A stretch of 64,000 nt of DNA. Source: Nautilus pompilius (Eukaryota > Mollusca > Cephalopoda > Nautilida > Nautilidae). This document shows positions 60,455 to 64,000 of this stretch, one piece after another (within the stretch, counting starts at the first letter, position 1; each line of letters opens with the position of its first letter). The stretch spans positions 242,001 through 306,000 of the forward strand of contig JACATO010000924.1 in the NCBI GenBank assembly GCA_018389105.1. The letters run 5' to 3'. The notes under the pieces were generated by a model that was given only the letters and a program-made list of their open reading frames with translations, was not told where the DNA came from and ran no database searches. The translations under genes and the position numbers were made by a program.

Positions 60455-63400
60455 AAGAAAGTAGTTTTCATTGGGTGGACATATTCTCCATTTACTGAAA
60501 TAGAGAGAGTTTACAGAGTTTCTGATGTTTTACTGACAAGTGGACCTTGATTACACTCCAATTATTGAGCAAATGTGGTATTTATTTTCATCTTTTGTCA
60601 CTATGCTTGCATATGTCCTCATGTGTTCTTTAACGTGTGTGTATGGTCAGTCAGAATGTAAGATTTAAAGAAGCTGAAAAGCCATTGTCTCTTGTACAAT
60701 TCAAAAAGCCAGTCTTTGAAATGCTAACTGTATACTGAACAGTACATTTTACTAATTCACATCTCTTCACTATTTAATTGATACATGTAAGTTCTTAAAT
60801 TCAAGCATTTAAATCATCTGCTTAATCCTTTTTTTTTAGCTAACATTGCAAACTGCTGTGGCTTACCTTTAAAATTACAGCAACATATGCCAAACTCATT
60901 AAAATACTATTATGGCCATAGATATATTAATGAGATATCTTCTATATATATTCTGTAGAAACATACATTCAGCTTTGTTTTGTGTAACGTGCATGTACTG
61001 ATATTATTGTCAAGTTTGCTTACAGTTTCCTCAATGTAAATCTTCATAATTACATTATCTAAAAAAATATATATAGATCATACTTTTGTTCTAGTTGGTT
61101 TTGGAAGACTTATACATTTACTATCATAATTTTACTAACCATTGCTGGGCTCTCAGCTTCCAGTAGGTTTTACTGTAAAAATGGCATTTCAGAGACCTGT
61201 CATAAGTAAATAGACCTCCATATTTGAAAGAACATTTTAAAATTCTGTAATCATACCTAGCACTGGATTTACATCTTGTAGCAGAATCATTTCTTCACTT
61301 TATGCAAGACAGCAACATGCTGACCTTTTGAGTGGACAAGATCAACAATCATGGTCTGCATATTGAAGCTCTATCTTAGCACAGAATCTATATTAGATAG
61401 TCTTAAACTTGGGTTTATGGGAATACTTTTGCGGGGATCAGTTGAGCATATAGCCCCCATGTTTAATCAAGTTCATGGCTGAATTGTAATGGCCTGGCGT
61501 TTTTGATCTAGTGGTGTAAGCTTAGGTTTCATCTTCCATAAAGGTACTTACCTCTTTGGACTGATGGCACCTGTTAGAGTCAGATAAAAGTCTCTCTGAG
61601 TATGTTGTTGTATTAGGCAAAAACTAGATCTTTTATGGATCATCCAGCTTTGACCACCCAGTGGTCCAAACGACAGGCAGACCACCATATTCTTTTGTGG
61701 CCTGAATGTGTTTGAAAATTCCCATACTGGATAGTACCACTTCACCTATTCATGTTCATTGTCTATGAACTGTGAAAATCTAAACTCTGTGGAAAAAAAA
61801 AATTAGTTTCAGACGGCATGAAGGTGTAGTAGCATCTGGGTCTGACATTGCATGAGATGAGGACTGGTTTGCAGCTTGCTGTTCTTCCATTATAACTTGT
61901 GAAGATTTACCTTTGCAGCCAGTTGTTTTGGTTCAGCGTCTACGTTTTACAATATGAAGTGTCAGTTCTAGTTTTTTGTATATATACCATGAGGATTTTT
62001 ATATATTTGTATACATAAGAACTGTTTTCTTATGACTTCTCTTGATCTAGACAATTAACTTGCTAACATTCTATATTACAATATCTAATGCCTTGGAGAT
62101 TGCCTGCTGGCTTCTATCAACATTCCATTGTTTAATTATGCATCCTATTTTTGAACTTCGTCAGTTTCTGTCAACTTCTTGCTCATGGCATGACTGTCTG
62201 CAGACTGGCTCCTTCTGCCTGTACTTGCTCTTATAGCCCACATTCATCTGCCTATCATTTAAATGGAATGATCTGTTTGACTCTCAGGGTTGCTTGTTTA
62301 TTCAAGTTGTCTTTGTATATTATACAGTAGAAATTCTGTAATATATCTATAAACATTTTTAAGTGAGAGGACATAAAAGCATTTTGAATTTCTGTTTCTT
62401 GATAATCATTAAAAAAATATACTGGTAAACAGTATTTATTATGCAATAATCTGGTATTAAATAATAAGGATAAAATAAAACTAAATTCCTTGTTTATTTG
62501 GGGGGGGGGAATCCTAGAGAAGCTGTCACCTCTAAAAGAAATGCGCAATTCCAGGGCACTTTCAGCTAGCCAGTGTTTCGTACAACCCTTGAATGACTTT
62601 TGAATAACATGGAAAAAATGTAGGATTGTTTTAAGTTTAGAATTTAAACTACATCTCTTTCTTTTATTATATACTTATGTTCCATAGTTGTATGAAACAT
62701 TACTCATTTCAAGCATCACTTAGCTGATTCTATGATAAAAGGTTCCTAAATTATTGATCTGCCAATAATATCCACGTTTGTTTTGACATTAGCAGTACAA
62801 ATAACCTTTATCTGTCAAGTCAAATTGCTTATGTCAACAATAATTTGGAGGAATATGACTTTGGAAAGATGGTGCATAGTACATGTGTACCTACATTTTA
62901 AAGCATCATCAGCTAGAGACACTGTAGCATTTAGATTTTCAAGATTTTACATGTTTTCAGTTTCCTCTCTCTCCATCTCATTTTTGCCAGTGGTATAAAT
63001 TAGCAGCTAAGACTTTGGCTGTCTGACTTCACCCAGTTACTGCAGCAGTTTGATAAAACAAATCCTGAGCTTATGTCAAAAGACTAATGACCTGCCATGA
63101 TATACTGTGCTTCACTGATCAGTACATGATGGTGTTTGAAAGGCAATGGTATTTGGATTTTTTAGTTTGCCATCATAAAAAGTGAACAATTGATTTAAAA
63201 TGGGCACCTGTAATTAAAAAAAAAAGTAGATAGAACCAACCCTTATTTCATTTGTGGCACTAAATTCTGCTTTTATTACATATAATGCAGCAATTGGATG
63301 CTTTATTTGGAACGCTTAATCTAGGCAAAAATGAAAGTAAAGAAAGCATGCAGAGTTTGCGAAAAGTAAGGGATATAAGATGATAAGCACAAAATGTGTT

Positions 63401-64000
63401 ATTTCAAAGTTAAGGATAAAGGAGATAATTCAAGCAAAAATGATAATTTTAAACTGTCTACTAACTGTTGGCCAAGAAAAAATCTATAGCTTAGCGAAGA
63501 AAATGAGAGTATTTTGTTTGTATTATCAGATTTTATGCATTGGAATGCTTAATTTTTGGTGGATAGACATTTTTTAAAAGTTTTACTGTTTACAGGCAAA
63601 ATGGCTTTAAGAAGTATTATTTACCTTCTAATTCATAGTAATATTTAATGATTTATTTATTAGACTGTTTTGAGATGGTTATGTACACTGCTCCAGAGTT
63701 CAGGTAGCTTAGATTGAACTATGAGATGGTGTGCGATCAGAAAACCTGCATATTTGACATTTTGTTTATTTTTGGATGGACTGACCACTTCAGATGCAAG
63801 TAGTTTTGAAAATAATTGTAAAAATGAAAATATCACTACATGTAAAAGTTGTGGAGGTTAGGGTACGGTCAACAAAAGTCCCAGATGACATCGGTGTCAG
63901 GTCTGACTGGACAGTCTTCCGTGCATCAGGTGTTTGAGCTATGCCAAAGATTGCATTGCTGTGTTTGTTTTTAAATCTGCTGGAAAAGAAGCGTTTGCCA

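Larger units (their letters stand above)
55559..64000 (+). other. Probable first intron of the signal-peptide gene (incomplete)
   Basis: It begins with the GTGAGT donor. The first kilobase is CpG-rich and the rest is AT-rich. It contains CA, AAT and CTG microsatellites, a SINE at 58785-59015 and long plain AT-rich stretches (59050-60380, 60460-61540, 61760-64000) with no supported exon. The next real exon may lie beyond the window. Three in-intron open stretches are discussed in the findings. Confidence 0.5.

Noticed and set aside
60246-60464. Thr-His repeat open frame
   Set aside because: It is a translation of the (CA)n microsatellite.
60839-60960. Acceptor-like TTTTTTTTTAG followed by about 37 open codons in phase with exon 1
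   Set aside because: There is no donor or poly(A) signal to define the other end, and the DNA is very AT-rich. It shows how easily phase-compatible stretches arise here by chance.

Overview
The window looks like noncoding-dominated nuclear DNA from a large, repeat-rich animal genome. It has no long ORFs apart from those created by tandem repeats. It has abundant (GA)n, (ATT)n and (CA)n microsatellites, four minisatellites, several tRNA-derived SINE-like elements with Pol III A/B-box heads, CpG-rich stretches that are not depleted, and one convincing spliced first coding exon. A marine invertebrate, plausibly a mollusc, is my best guess from this texture. That is inference; no gene here identifies the taxon.

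Layout. 1-24 kb is AT-rich and holds a (CT)n array (479-561), a 66-bp minisatellite (1431-2837), a 152-bp x4 repeat (6489-7097), (GA)n/(GT)n (11496-11630), (ATT)n (13876-13968; 19213-19429) and a roughly 50-bp repeat (21413-22371). 24.5-52 kb is richer in GC and CpG, with promoter-like words (CRE, ETS, YY1-like) but no exon I can prove. It contains a 45-bp minisatellite (31612-32105), several minus-strand tRNA-derived elements, and two composite arrays where (GA)n is punctuated by CRE-like TGACGT blocks (25553-26225 and 48992-49281). 53.2-54.95 kb is a purine-rich tract carrying a nearly perfect tandem duplication of about 575 bp.

The only gene I can support starts at 55471 on the + strand. 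A CpG-rich leader leads to an 88-bp coding exon that encodes a signal peptide with eight leucines from a CTG run, and ends in a strong GTGAGT splice donor (phase 1). The rest of the window (55559-64000) is most simply its first intron. That stretch holds CA and AAT microsatellites, a SINE, and a few protein-like open stretches with splice-like borders. One of these, at 58547-58700, is in phase with exon 1 and is followed by AATAAA, but chance is a serious alternative.

Nothing here is a recognisable complete protein-coding gene, rRNA, canonical tRNA or CRISPR array. The most interesting signals are the CRE-punctuated GAGA arrays at two sites, the recent duplication just upstream of the gene start, the frame-preserving 66-bp repeat, and an ETS-CRE composite word found at two CpG-rich sites about 19 kb apart.
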